Assembly (NCBI RefSeq): GCF_030409055.1
Contig: NZ_CP116619.1
Coordinates: 5,241,767-5,305,766 of the forward strand
Direction: 5' to 3'
Length of the DNA: 64,000 nucleotides
Origin: Trichocoleus desertorum NBK24
GTDB taxonomy: Bacteria > Cyanobacteriota > Cyanobacteriia > FACHB-46
The position numbers and the translations under genes are program-made. Positions 19,501 through 27,520 of the stretch are shown piece after piece (within the stretch, counting starts at the first letter, position 1; the number at the start of each line of letters is the position of its first letter). The notes under the pieces were generated by a model. That model did no database searches, had not been told where the DNA came from, and worked only from the letters and a program-made list of their open reading frames with translations.

Positions 19501-20476
19501 CGCGTGGGCATTCATCTACAACCATGAGAGCAGGGTTTCCAGCTTCCGAAAGACTTTGAGCTATTTGAAAAATTTGACTACCAATATCCCTCAAATCACA
19601 ATAAATAGCAGACGTTGCTAGTGCAATCTTCGTCGTAGTAGTTTCATCTCTAAATACTTCATACACGCATCTAGTTTTTCTGACCCCTGACGAACCAAGA
19701 ATCCTGATAGCTTTTTTAGAATCAGCAAGATAATCTGCAATTCTTTCCTTCACTTTCTCAAAAGTAAGCGAGTTTTCACTAGAAGGCTCATGATTCAGCT
19801 GATTACTAACATTTTTACTTCCAATTAAAAAGCGGCTCTTCTTGTCTTCGATTTGTAAAATTGACGCAATATCAGGTTTTCTACCCAATCTCTCAATTGT
19901 TTGAAAACCTCTTAAAGTAAGTTCAGACCGCTTTTCATTAAGCCATACTGCGATTGCAGGATGCTTGGATACCCAATCAGAAATTTTATTTGCATCATAA
20001 ATATCAATGGCTTTTAATTGATCAGGATTAGCCCCAGCCTCTCGAATACCTTGTTTGATACCTTCAATTCGTTTGTCATATTTGGAGCCGATCAACACAG
20101 CAGAGGTGAAACCAATATAAGACCCGCTTTCGGCAATGGCCTTCTCTACTGCTTCATTCAGCGTCCGTGTATTTCCCTTTTTTTGACTATTTTTTGTCCA
20201 AACTTCTCTCTTCCAACCTGCTGGTTCTGGATCGGTAGCCTTCGACTGAAATATGCAGAACCTGGAAGGTAGATAATTTGTCTTTTCAAGTCCCCCTACC
20301 CATGAAATTCGCGCATCTTCTCCTCCATCAGGAACAGTAATCTGAAGAGGGACTGAAACTCCACATAGACTGATACCAGAGTACTGGGCTTCAGCATGTA
20401 GCAATTTTTTCAGCAGTTCAACAAGCTGTTTGCTGTCTAAGTGTTCGATCTGAGATGAAGAGGCATCAAAAATCAT
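16595..20476 (-). CDS. Large nuclease-like/P-loop NTPase protein, candidate defence effector
   Basis: A 1293-residue AT-rich gene. Residues 40-85 contain PDGGEDARISWVG followed by FCIFQSKA: an acidic residue, about 22 residues, then QxK, the pattern of PD-(D/E)XK restriction-like nucleases. Residues 255-420 look like a P-loop NTPase, with Walker A GSSGVRKT (261-268) and Walker B ALMVVDE (316-322). In Walker A the glycine before the lysine is Arg266, encoded by AGA. The remaining 850 residues are helical and repeat-like, with no membrane segments. Nuclease, NTPase and a long alpha-helical sensor is the plan of STAND-type antiviral proteins such as Avs, but membership is inferred, not shown. 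It stands alone apart from the HNH pair downstream on the same strand. Confidence 0.72.
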   Translation of the reverse strand: MIFDASSSQIEHLDSKQLVELLKKLLHAEAQYSGISLCGVSVPLQITVPDGGEDARISWVGGLEKTNYLPSRFCIFQSKATDPEPAGWKREVWTKNSQKKGNTRTLNEAVEKAIAESGSYIGFTSAVLIGSKYDKRIEGIKQGIREAGANPDQLKAIDIYDANKISDWVSKHPAIAVWLNEKRSELTLRGFQTIERLGRKPDIASILQIEDKKSRFLIGSKNVSNQLNHEPSSENSLTFEKVKERIADYLADSKKAIRILGSSGVRKTRCVYEVFRDETTTTKIALATSAIYCDLRDIGSQIFQIAQSLSEAGNPALMVVDECPRETAVKLCEIVTTEGSNLRVLTIGNDNQPIEKDGCLNITVAPADNTLIEGIIQQRYPRADYSDINFITALSGGYPRIAVLATDNYSEGAPILKSVEDVVERILIGCGINHVEQVRAVECLSLFKQLGADESLSNEIDFVAENLARQTGDEMYEHLAYAAKQNLVDYRGYYFVPPPLHIAAFLGARRLDLLRVKTILNFIETASPVLRSSFLSQWRYLDGSQAAVRVTQRLLSQDERFCSVEGLDTELGSQCLNAFVHIDPDGVADVIQHVYGDLSLNDLNEVVVRKKELVNVLGKLVFLKRSFYIAAQLLMRLAAVDSGIYASNAANRFKQLFQLQLSGTEVEPSERFVILDQGLSSGDIRIISVCIGSLEKTLRQDHVVWHGDSEVIGNRPPIKAWYPETWDEIFDFYRNGLKRLINIRDKYRDFADECEKIIASHIRSLLCENLLGDIESAVKKITKEKGIWLEAIEGIGDWLYFDRAKAPEKFSQKVRQFYDDLIPTDPIERALLYTKFWTADIHDPDLVYNRESSTNQDFEYSSRKAKEVAAEIGLDKHLSHRAIQRMVGEELNNVFPFTEELAMKLEAPVEAFQIAVKELEISDKKGELQFLRGLLAGIDKRDTEAATQCIQIALKSALLKDQMVNIYTAVKISVERLDEIVQNVKKEKIPVSACVYFSYGRGLNHLEAGDILPLINELANNYGSEGIWASLEIISMYQHDQEALDKQLANRTQELITSQDLFEKSKTATRDGYLFEQTILLIQKHYGIDDEFALKVCNQIVRLCQVEDYKIFSALDSHCRNIIRLLVQEKPSLLWISLSRFFEIATPSESHYLKALVGPPQYSSDDESHNKEGILFGVSEVEFVDWAKVNPEIRSPFLCIFYPMIEVDKIGNNKWHLALESLTYEFGAFEEFRLALARRLYPRSWSGSIVPHLEMYLTLLENWFEHPVREMSFWARDMHRSLERRIARERSRE

Positions 20477-20686
20477 GCAGTTAACAGAGGATAAAAACTA
20501 TTTTGACTTACGCTTTGACTTAAGTGGAGTTCGGTGTTCTCTAAAGTATTTCTTACTACAATAGTGCGTCCATAACCGTAACTCTTCTGAATTTGATCTT
20601 TTTGTTCTTTAGCCAGGATGCTGTAAAGGAATAGGGCATGTGAGTTTCCGCGCAAAGCTCAAAGTATTCTCGGTGATTGCTGATCA

Positions 20687-20853
20687 TTCAAGGTTGAATC
20701 TTTTTTATTCAACGCTTAATTGTTTTGATTCAGTCCTACCTTTCTTTCAGTTAGCTCTAAATGAGCAAGATTTAACAGTGAACCTACATTCCTTAGCTGC
20801 TAATCTACAACATTCAGCGTTAAACAGTTTTAGTTCAGGCTTGAACCCCACAG
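20687..20853 (+). repeat. Degenerate 21-bp tandem repeat in the gap upstream of the 1293-residue gene
   Basis: About eight degenerate units with the pattern (C/T/G)ATTCA-n-GCTTAA-n-TTTT repeat every 20-23 bases, for example CATTCAAGGTTGAATCTTTT, TATTCAACGCTTAATTGTTTT and CATTCAGCGTTAAACAGTTTT. The plus strand has an open frame that reads heptads such as HSRLNLF, YSTLNCF and HSALNSF. On the minus strand part is open as FKPELKLFNAECCRLAAKEC. Neither has a convincing start. The region 20477-20893 holds no other supported gene. Confidence 0.55.
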
Positions 20854-20893
20854 ATTTACCCGCCATACTTTGAGCTTTGGCAACGATTGTTCG

Positions 20894-21385
20894 CTAACTA
20901 GCTGCGATCGTTTCTGCGGCTGTTGGTTTTGCTGGCTTACTCTTAATGGCTCGAAACAGCGTCCCTAATTGTTCGGCAATTCCCTTCAAACCAGGTGTTT
21001 TCTTCGCTGCCGTCTTCACATAATCATACACAGTGAGGCTGCTTGACATCGCTTCACTGCCCACCGCCAGCAACGTATCATCCACCTGCTCCGACATCTG
21101 GTTCAGCAACATCTCAATTTCCATCAGCGACGTTGCCAAGCGGAAATCATTCGAGAAACCATCCAGATCAAAACTCGCAGGCAAAATATTACGGTTGCCC
21201 TGATCTGCATTTAGACTGGTCTGCACAAACGCCAGTCGCTTATCCCCCATCTTAAACAACCGCTTCCGCTCTGTCGTATTCAGCGTGATCAAAAATGGCA
21301 GCTTTTGCTGAATGGTAGCGATCGCTTGACGAATTTCTTTGAGGTCTGCGTCCGATAAGGTTACGTTGATGTCCTGGTAAGGCAT
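20894..21385 (-). CDS. Conserved cyanobacterial protein of unknown function
   Basis: A 163-residue protein read from ATG at 21385 (MPYQDINVTLSDADLKEI); an upstream in-frame start at 21430 would add 15 unconvincing residues. It is mostly helical, with a basic middle TERKRLFKMGDKRLAFVQ and a region (FRLATSLMEIEMLLNQMSEQ) that could form a coiled coil. The tail is rich in K, P and A. There are no membrane segments or catalytic motifs. I do not recognise a named function. It lies downstream of the quinone oxidoreductase gene on the same strand. Confidence 0.72.
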   Translation of the reverse strand: MPYQDINVTLSDADLKEIRQAIATIQQKLPFLITLNTTERKRLFKMGDKRLAFVQTSLNADQGNRNILPASFDLDGFSNDFRLATSLMEIEMLLNQMSEQVDDTLLAVGSEAMSSSLTVYDYVKTAAKKTPGLKGIAEQLGTLFRAIKSKPAKPTAAETIAAS

Positions 21386-21473
21386 AGAAGACTCTTGAGA
21401 ATAAACAGTAGCGAAATAGCCATAGGCCAAACTCGTGGCTGTATTATTCCCGGAGTGCTAGAAGCGCTAACGA

Positions 21474-22418
21474 TCAAGCTGTGGATACCTGCAACACAAT
21501 TTTGCCGCGTGTATGCCCACTTTGGCTTAGCTTATGCGCTTCAGCCGCTTGGCTCAGAGGTAGCACTGTCTCAATAATTGGCTTTACCTGCCCTGAATCA
21601 ATCAGTTGGGCTATTTCGGTCAGCCAATCAGCTCTAGGCTGAATGAAAACATAAGCACTCCGACACTGGTGAGCCGCAGCTTTTTCTTCAGGTGGGGGAG
21701 AAATGACCGAAACTAGAATGCCGCCTGGTTTGATTACCTGCCAAGAACGCTCTTGCACCTCTCCTCCAACCGTGTCGAACACGACATCCACAGGCTGTAC
21801 AACGTCCTCAAACTGGGTGGTTTGGTAATCAACGATTTCATCGGCTCCCAACTGGGACAAAAAGTCCTGATTCCGAGCCGAGGCAGTACCAATCACATAC
21901 GCTCCTTTCCATCGCGCAAGCTGAACTGCGTAGCTGCCCACTCCACCTGCTGCTGCATGAATTAAAACTCGCTGTCCAGGAGTTAACCCAGCCGCTTCAA
22001 ACAGACAGTGCCAAGCCGTAATCCCAGCGAGAGGCACAGCCGCTGCGTGAATGTGATCAACGGTTTTGGGTTTGAACGCAACCTCCGAGGCTTTGACAGC
22101 AATGTACTCTGCGTAAGCGCCATCTCGCTTGATATCGGGGCGAGAATAGACTTCATCGCCTGGTTTGAAGGTGGTCACGTTCTCGCCAACTGCTTCCACG
22201 ACCCCAGAGACATCCCAACCCAGCGTTAAAGGCAGATCATAATCGATAAAGCCTTGTAGATACCCTTCCCGAACTTTCCAATCTACCGGATTGATAGCGG
22301 CAGCATGAACCCGAATCAGGACATCATCCTCGGCGATCGCAGGTATCGAGACATCCTCATAGGTCAAAACCTCTGGACCACCATAAGCGTGAATTCGGAC
22401 TGCTTTCATGCTCGTCAT
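21474..22418 (-). CDS. NADP-dependent quinone oxidoreductase (zinc-free MDR family)
   Basis: A 314-residue enzyme of the medium-chain dehydrogenase/reductase superfamily. It has the GroES-like start MKAVRIHAYGGPEVL, the substrate loop PVDWKVREGYLQGF and the Rossmann motif LIHAAAGGVGSYAVQLA, with AxxGVG typical of NADPH-using quinone reductases. DVVFDTVGGEV follows. The structural and catalytic zinc cysteines are absent, so it is a zinc-free reductase. It would reduce quinones or enones in the cytosol. The ATG at 22418 has AAGGTG just upstream; a second ATG at 22409 is also possible. Confidence 0.88.
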   Translation of the reverse strand: MTSMKAVRIHAYGGPEVLTYEDVSIPAIAEDDVLIRVHAAAINPVDWKVREGYLQGFIDYDLPLTLGWDVSGVVEAVGENVTTFKPGDEVYSRPDIKRDGAYAEYIAVKASEVAFKPKTVDHIHAAAVPLAGITAWHCLFEAAGLTPGQRVLIHAAAGGVGSYAVQLARWKGAYVIGTASARNQDFLSQLGADEIVDYQTTQFEDVVQPVDVVFDTVGGEVQERSWQVIKPGGILVSVISPPPEEKAAAHQCRSAYVFIQPRADWLTEIAQLIDSGQVKPIIETVLPLSQAAEAHKLSQSGHTRGKIVLQVSTA

Positions 22419-22478
22419 CACCTTTTCCCGCAGATATTTTTTTGAGTGTCAGAGAGCCTGGTGTTGTGGTGCGATCGC

Positions 22479-24128
22479 CTACCGCAATCTGCCCGATCTC
22501 AGGATACTAACGACGAGCCAGAGTCCTAGAAAACTGGCAACGACGAATAAGCCAATGCTGAGTTGAGAGAGCCTGCCTGTGGGGGCATTGGAGGAGATGA
22601 TGGCTGCCCCGATCGTCAAGCAACCGACAAGGATACTAAAAGAGAGACGGTTGGCCGAGTCGTCCATGCTGCGACGGAGGGGATCGAGATCACGGATGGT
22701 GATATTCCACTTCAGGGTTTCGGAAGTGACGCGATCGAGCAACAGTTCAATTTGGCGGGGAGATTGTAGAGAGAGACTTTTGATATCTAGAGCCGTGCGC
22801 AGTAAAGCTTGCAGCGGTTGATCGCCAATGAGCTGTCGTCGGAAGAGATCGGTGATCAAGGGTTTGATCTGCTCTAACAAATTGATTTCTGGATCAAATT
22901 GTCTAGCCACACCTTCCAAGTTAGCTAGAGCTTTGGCATACAGTCCTAGGTTGCTAGGGAAACGAATTTTGTTGTTCCGAGCCGTTTGCAAAATCTCATA
23001 GAACACTTGACTAAAGTTGAGTTCCGAGAGATTGACATTGGCATACTTCCGCAACATGCGATCGTAGTCGGTTTCTAGGCGGGCTAAGTTCACCACGCTT
23101 TGGCTGGAAGTTCCGAGCTGTAGCGTCAGTTGCACACAACGCTGAGCATCCATATCCGAGATCGCCAAGATCATCTCGGTCAAAATTTGCTGAGTACGCG
23201 GATCTAAGCGCCCCATCATGCCGCAGTCTAAAATTGCGACTCGACCATCTTTGAGGTAGAACAAGTTTCCAGGATGGGGATCAGCGTGGAAGAAGCCATC
23301 AATGTAGAGCTGCTGGAAGAACACCCGAAACAGCAAAACCGTAATTTGCCGCCGTTCTTCTTCGGGAATGATGGTATCCGCGCTAGGGCGAATCTCCGCA
23401 GATAGCAAAGGCACGCCATCCAGCCACTGCATTACGAGCAGTTTTTCGGTGGTTAAATCCCAGTTGATCTCTGGAACGACTAAGCGGGCGGGGTCAAACC
23501 AGCGACTACTAGAGAGATTACGGCGCAGTTGGTCAGTGTAGCTGGCTTCTTGGCAAAAATCCAATTCTGCTTGGAGCGCATTGGTAAATTCCTCCGCGAT
23601 CGCCACAATGTCGTAGTCTTTGCCTAACTCGGTACGGGCGGCTAAATCTGCCACTCCCCGAATTAAAGCAATATCTTGCTTAATGACCGCTTCCAAACCC
23701 GGACGCTGGACTTTAAGCGCTACTTCCTGACCATTTACCAAGGTTGCGTGATGGGTTTGGGCGATCGAACCTGCGGCCACGGGGACTGGATCAATGGTGG
23801 CAAATACCTCATCCAGTGGTCTGCGGAGGGCTTGCCGAATCACCATTTCAATCGCGGGCCAAGCGACCGGAGGTACTTCGTCTTGGAGGGTAGAGAGTTC
23901 CTCAATATACTCAGCGGGCAGCAGGTCGGGGCGAGTGCTGAGTAACTGGCCGAGCTTGATGTAGACAGGGCCTAGATCTACCAAAATATTGCGGAGGACA
24001 GCGGGAGGTGGCAATTTAGGCTCATCCGCCTTGCCTCCGGTGAGCAAGCGACGCATGAAGTCCCAACCGTTGCGGAGGACTACTTCAATAATTTCTCGCT
24101 GACGGGAGCTGGTTTGCGCTAAAAACAC
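22479..24128 (-). CDS. ABC1/UbiB-family atypical kinase
   Basis: A 549-residue protein of the ABC1K family, which supports quinone and tocopherol metabolism in cyanobacteria and plastids. Visible motifs are the KxGQ region VYIKLGQLLSTRPDLLP, the alanine-rich loop VAAGSIAQTH, the VALKVQRPG lysine strand, HADPHPGNLFY with the catalytic loop, and VAILDCGMMGRL for the metal Asp. The C-terminal 60 residues form two hydrophobic segments that anchor it to a membrane. The KxGQ and Ala-rich features are those that make the family ATPase-like. It lies 172 bases downstream of the guanylyltransferase gene. Confidence 0.9.
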   Translation of the reverse strand: MFLAQTSSRQREIIEVVLRNGWDFMRRLLTGGKADEPKLPPPAVLRNILVDLGPVYIKLGQLLSTRPDLLPAEYIEELSTLQDEVPPVAWPAIEMVIRQALRRPLDEVFATIDPVPVAAGSIAQTHHATLVNGQEVALKVQRPGLEAVIKQDIALIRGVADLAARTELGKDYDIVAIAEEFTNALQAELDFCQEASYTDQLRRNLSSSRWFDPARLVVPEINWDLTTEKLLVMQWLDGVPLLSAEIRPSADTIIPEEERRQITVLLFRVFFQQLYIDGFFHADPHPGNLFYLKDGRVAILDCGMMGRLDPRTQQILTEMILAISDMDAQRCVQLTLQLGTSSQSVVNLARLETDYDRMLRKYANVNLSELNFSQVFYEILQTARNNKIRFPSNLGLYAKALANLEGVARQFDPEINLLEQIKPLITDLFRRQLIGDQPLQALLRTALDIKSLSLQSPRQIELLLDRVTSETLKWNITIRDLDPLRRSMDDSANRLSFSILVGCLTIGAAIISSNAPTGRLSQLSIGLFVVASFLGLWLVVSILRSGRLR

Positions 24129-24300
24129 GGGACTTCCTAGGAGTTGAGATCAGGGGGCATGAGTCAGTGAGGCGCGCGTATAACCAGAGCTAGAGGCCGT
24201 TGGCATCGCTATCTACTGGCACTGCTGCGGTCACTGACTCTCTTCTAACGTCTAATGCTTCAGTTCGCCAAGTCCCGCAAGAGAGATTCCCAGGGTTAAC

Positions 24301-25362
24301 CTAAAGTAAATGCTCCAGGTCAGGGCGATCGCGCAGTTTGGCGAGGGCTTGCTTAATTTCCTGGGTGCGGTCTTTTTTGACGACTAAAGTGACATTGCCA
24401 TCTCGCACCACCACCACATCTTCTAGGCCAATGGTGACGATCACATCTTCGGGATTGGTGGCATAGAGAATCGCTCCTTCGGTATCAATGCCGACATGGG
24501 TTGCCAACTCAACATTGGCATTCTCTCCTTTAAGCAAGCGCTCGATCGCCGTCCAATCTCCCAAATCATCCCACCCAAAGCCGACGGGCAACACATAAGC
24601 CTTTTGGGTTTTCTCCATCAGCGCATAGTCAATGCTCTTTTTCGGCAAATTGGGATAGGAACTAGGGCCTTGCTGTTCCAGGAGGTGCATCAGCTCTGGG
24701 GCATGAACTCGCAGCTCATTGAGGGTAACTCCCGCCCGAAAAACAAACATACCGCTGTTCCAGCTAAAGCGACCACTGGCGAGGAATGTTTCTGCGGTTT
24801 CGCGATCGGGCTTTTCGGTAAAGCGATCGACTTGGTAAGCGGGGAATCCTGCATAGCTGCCAGCGGGTTCTCCTTGGGCGATGTAGCCGTAACCTGTGGA
24901 AGGAGCGTTGGGTTTAATGCCCAAAGTTACGATCGCCTCTTGTTGCGTCGCCAACTCAGCCGCTGCCGTTAGGGTTTGCTCAAAAGTAGCTTGATCATCA
25001 ATCCAGTGGTCGGCAGGAAAAAAGCCAACAACTGCGTCTTCTCCATAACGCCGAGCGATTTCTAACGTGCTCCAAGCGACCGCAGGGGCAGTATCACGGC
25101 CTTCCGACTCTACCAACAAATTCTCTGGAGGGAGATCGGGGAGTTGTTCCTTCACCCCATCAGCTAAGTGGGCAGCAGTGACCACCCAGAGATTTTCCCA
25201 ACCTCCTGCCAAGGGCAACAAGCGATCGGCGGTGGCTTGCAATAGGCTTTTACCACTGCCATCTAAACTTAGAAATTGCTTGGGTCGTAGCTTGCGGCTC
25301 AGGGGCCAGAAGCGTTCGCCTTTGCCACCAGCCAGGATCACGGGGATGAGGGAATTGCTCAT
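24301..25362 (-). CDS. Mannose-1-phosphate guanylyltransferase
   Basis: A 353-residue nucleotidyltransferase that makes GDP-mannose from mannose-1-phosphate and GTP for polysaccharide and glycoprotein synthesis. The N-terminal signature GGKGERFWPLSR (from residue 12) and RPKQFLSL are followed by EGRDTAPAVAW, FFPADHWI, the sugar-binding FTEKPDRETAE with WNSGMFVF, and VGFGWDDLGDW. It lacks the C-terminal isomerase domain of bifunctional ManC/XanB enzymes, which matches the cyanobacterial single-function form. Start and length fit the family. Confidence 0.92.
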   Translation of the reverse strand: MSNSLIPVILAGGKGERFWPLSRKLRPKQFLSLDGSGKSLLQATADRLLPLAGGWENLWVVTAAHLADGVKEQLPDLPPENLLVESEGRDTAPAVAWSTLEIARRYGEDAVVGFFPADHWIDDQATFEQTLTAAAELATQQEAIVTLGIKPNAPSTGYGYIAQGEPAGSYAGFPAYQVDRFTEKPDRETAETFLASGRFSWNSGMFVFRAGVTLNELRVHAPELMHLLEQQGPSSYPNLPKKSIDYALMEKTQKAYVLPVGFGWDDLGDWTAIERLLKGENANVELATHVGIDTEGAILYATNPEDVIVTIGLEDVVVVRDGNVTLVVKKDRTQEIKQALAKLRDRPDLEHLL

Positions 25363-25543
25363 TGCTCAGATTGTGCTTAGATTGTCTCTGGATTAACAGT
25401 CTATGTTTCACCACACTGACAACGGCCCAGGGATGGGAGTTCCGTTGCCAGAAACGGTCTATTGACACCATAGTCTAAGTTGTAGAGCAGAACTAGGGCT
25501 TAACTCAATTGGTCACAAAATTGTTCGCTCCCTCACAAAATCA

Positions 25544-27046
25544 TCACAAATGGCTCTGGAGTGGCAGGGTGACCGTAAAAGTTGTCCCCACTCCTAATTT
25601 GCTAGTGGCTGTAATGGTGCCGCCTTGCAACTCAGCAAATTTTTTGGCGATCGCTAAACCTAATCCGGTGCCTGGAATCTGCTCTACATTACTACCGCGA
25701 TGAAACGTTTCAAATAAGTGGGGCAAATCTTCCGGAGGGATACCAATTCCTTGATCTTGAACCTGTAGAATGGCAACGTCATGCTGTTGCTGTAACTCAA
25801 ACCAAATCTTGGTGTTTTTAGGTGAGTATTTGATGGCATTGGTCAATAAGTTGCTCATGACATGGCGCAACAGATCCTCATCCATCTCTACTTCTAAGTC
25901 GTCTTTCTCACATTCAAAAACGATTTGATGTTGCTTACCACTGGTCAGTTGAAACTCAGTGATCAACTCCTGACAAAAGGCGATCAAATCCAGAGGAGCA
26001 GGCACAAATTTAAACTTACCGGATTCCGCCTTACCTATGACTAATACATCATCGACCAAATGCACTAAGCGTTTCGTTGCATTCAGAATGCGCTGAAAAC
26101 ATTCCTGCCGCTTGGTGAGATCAAACGCTTCAGAATGATCTCGCATCAGTTGAGCGGTCATCTGAATGGCTGTAAGGGGGCTACGAAACTCATGGGACAT
26201 CATGGAATAGAACCGAGACCGTAGCTCACTTAGCTCTTTTTCGGTTTCGAGGGCTTTTCGCATCTCCTCAGCTTGCTTGCGTTCGGTGCTATCGCGGGCA
26301 TTCACAATAATCCGGGTCATACCGCCGGGTTCCACAAAATGTTTGCCGCTAGCCTCTAGGACTCGCCAACTTCCATCTTGATGTTGGCACCGAAATTCAG
26401 TCGTCGCCGTCACTCCGGGCTGAGCAATGACATCTTGCAAAAGGTGCTGTACGTTAGAAACATCCTCAGGATGCATGTACTGAAAAATATTGGCGGCTGC
26501 GATCGCCTCCGAGTCATATCCTAAAAGAGATTTGCTGGAAGGACTGCTGTAGTGAATGGTGCCATCGATCGCCAAAACTACAATCAGATCAAGGGCGTTC
26601 TCAATCAGCGATCGAAAGCGTTCTTCATTTTCTCGCAGGGCTTTCTGGGCTTGCCGCAGGGCTTCACGTTCTTGGGCTTCTCGCAATTCTCGCTCGATCG
26701 CGGGCACTAATCGCGTCAGATTCCCTTTGATCAAGTAATCATGTGCCCCTGCTTTCATTGCGGCCACGGCAATATCTTCGCCAATTGTGCCAGAGACAAT
26801 AATGAAGGGAATATCTAGATCTCTGGCTTGCAATAACGCCAAAGCTGCTGGAGCACTGAATTGGGGCATGGAGTAGTCACAAATGATCACATCCCAACGG
26901 GTCTGTTTTAAGGCTGCCTGCATCGCCTGGGTGGTGTCCACACGCTCGTAAATTGGGGCATAACCCTGTTGCTCTAGTTCTATTACTAATAACTCTGTGT
27001 CATCCTCAGAGTCTTCCACAATCAAAGCTCGCAAGAGCCGACCCAT
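25544..27046 (-). CDS. Hybrid response regulator-histidine kinase (REC-PAS-HisKA-HATPase)
   Basis: A 500-residue cytosolic signalling protein. The receiver domain (1-120) has phospho-acceptor Asp57 in IICDYSMP. A PAS domain spans about 141-260. HisKA has His285 in SMMSHEFRSPL, and HATPase has an N-box SNLLTNAIKYSP, then DQGIGIPPEDL and GTGLGLAIAKKF. It is the third gene of an operon: 26 bases separate it from the response regulator before it, which follows the large kinase. A CAGGAG site precedes the ATG. The receiver-first order suggests it accepts phosphate from the upstream kinase and passes on or modulates the signal. Confidence 0.92.
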   Translation of the reverse strand: MGRLLRALIVEDSEDDTELLVIELEQQGYAPIYERVDTTQAMQAALKQTRWDVIICDYSMPQFSAPAALALLQARDLDIPFIIVSGTIGEDIAVAAMKAGAHDYLIKGNLTRLVPAIERELREAQEREALRQAQKALRENEERFRSLIENALDLIVVLAIDGTIHYSSPSSKSLLGYDSEAIAAANIFQYMHPEDVSNVQHLLQDVIAQPGVTATTEFRCQHQDGSWRVLEASGKHFVEPGGMTRIIVNARDSTERKQAEEMRKALETEKELSELRSRFYSMMSHEFRSPLTAIQMTAQLMRDHSEAFDLTKRQECFQRILNATKRLVHLVDDVLVIGKAESGKFKFVPAPLDLIAFCQELITEFQLTSGKQHQIVFECEKDDLEVEMDEDLLRHVMSNLLTNAIKYSPKNTKIWFELQQQHDVAILQVQDQGIGIPPEDLPHLFETFHRGSNVEQIPGTGLGLAIAKKFAELQGGTITATSKLGVGTTFTVTLPLQSHL

Positions 27047-27072
27047 GACATGCTCCTGTCAAACTAAAGTTT

Positions 27073-27510
27073 TTATGGCGAGGGCGTTTCGTTCAGAAGC
27101 AACCAATAGACCCCTAGTTGGCGAATTGCTTCCATGAATTGATCAAAATCTACAGGTTTGCGAATGTAGCTATTGCATCCCAAGCTGTAACTGCTAATCA
27201 AGTCTTGCTCCTCCTTGGAGGTGGTTAAGATAATGATGGGTAAAACTTTGGTGCGATCGCTACTGCGGAGACGGCGCAAGACTTCTAAGCCATCAATTTT
27301 AGGGAGCTTTAAATCCAGTAAAACTAAAGATGGCATGGGGTAAAGCTCGCGATCGCGATAGATTCCCTGACCCAATAGGTAGTCTAGCGCTTCGGCTCCA
27401 TCCCGCTTAACGATGACCTCATTGGCAATCTGGCAGTCTTCAAATGCCAATAAAGTCAACTCTTCATCATCGGGATTATCTTCTACGAGCAAGATTCTTT
27501 TTTTGAGCAT
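27073..27510 (-). CDS. Single-domain response regulator (Rcp1-like)
   Basis: A 145-residue stand-alone receiver. Acidic pocket EDNPDDEE, phospho-acceptor Asp66 in LVLLDLKLP, Thr97 in ILTTSKEE and Lys118 in SYIRKPV are all present. The form with the extra acidic residues and LDLKLPKIDG is that of Rcp1-type partners of phytochrome-like kinases. There is no output domain. The gene starts ten bases after the large kinase gene ends and is followed by the hybrid kinase, so it is probably a phosphate shuttle between them. Confidence 0.92.
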   Translation of the reverse strand: MLKKRILLVEDNPDDEELTLLAFEDCQIANEVIVKRDGAEALDYLLGQGIYRDRELYPMPSLVLLDLKLPKIDGLEVLRRLRSSDRTKVLPIIILTTSKEEQDLISSYSLGCNSYIRKPVDFDQFMEAIRQLGVYWLLLNETPSP

Positions 27511-27520
27511 GGCAGTGGTT

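Noticed and set aside
20473..20655. 60-codon minus-strand ORF upstream of the 1293-residue gene
   Set aside because: No ribosome site, and it merely overlaps the start of the large gene.
24496..24972. 158-codon plus-strand ORF inside the guanylyltransferase gene
   Set aside because: It is a shadow of the well-supported gene on the other strand.
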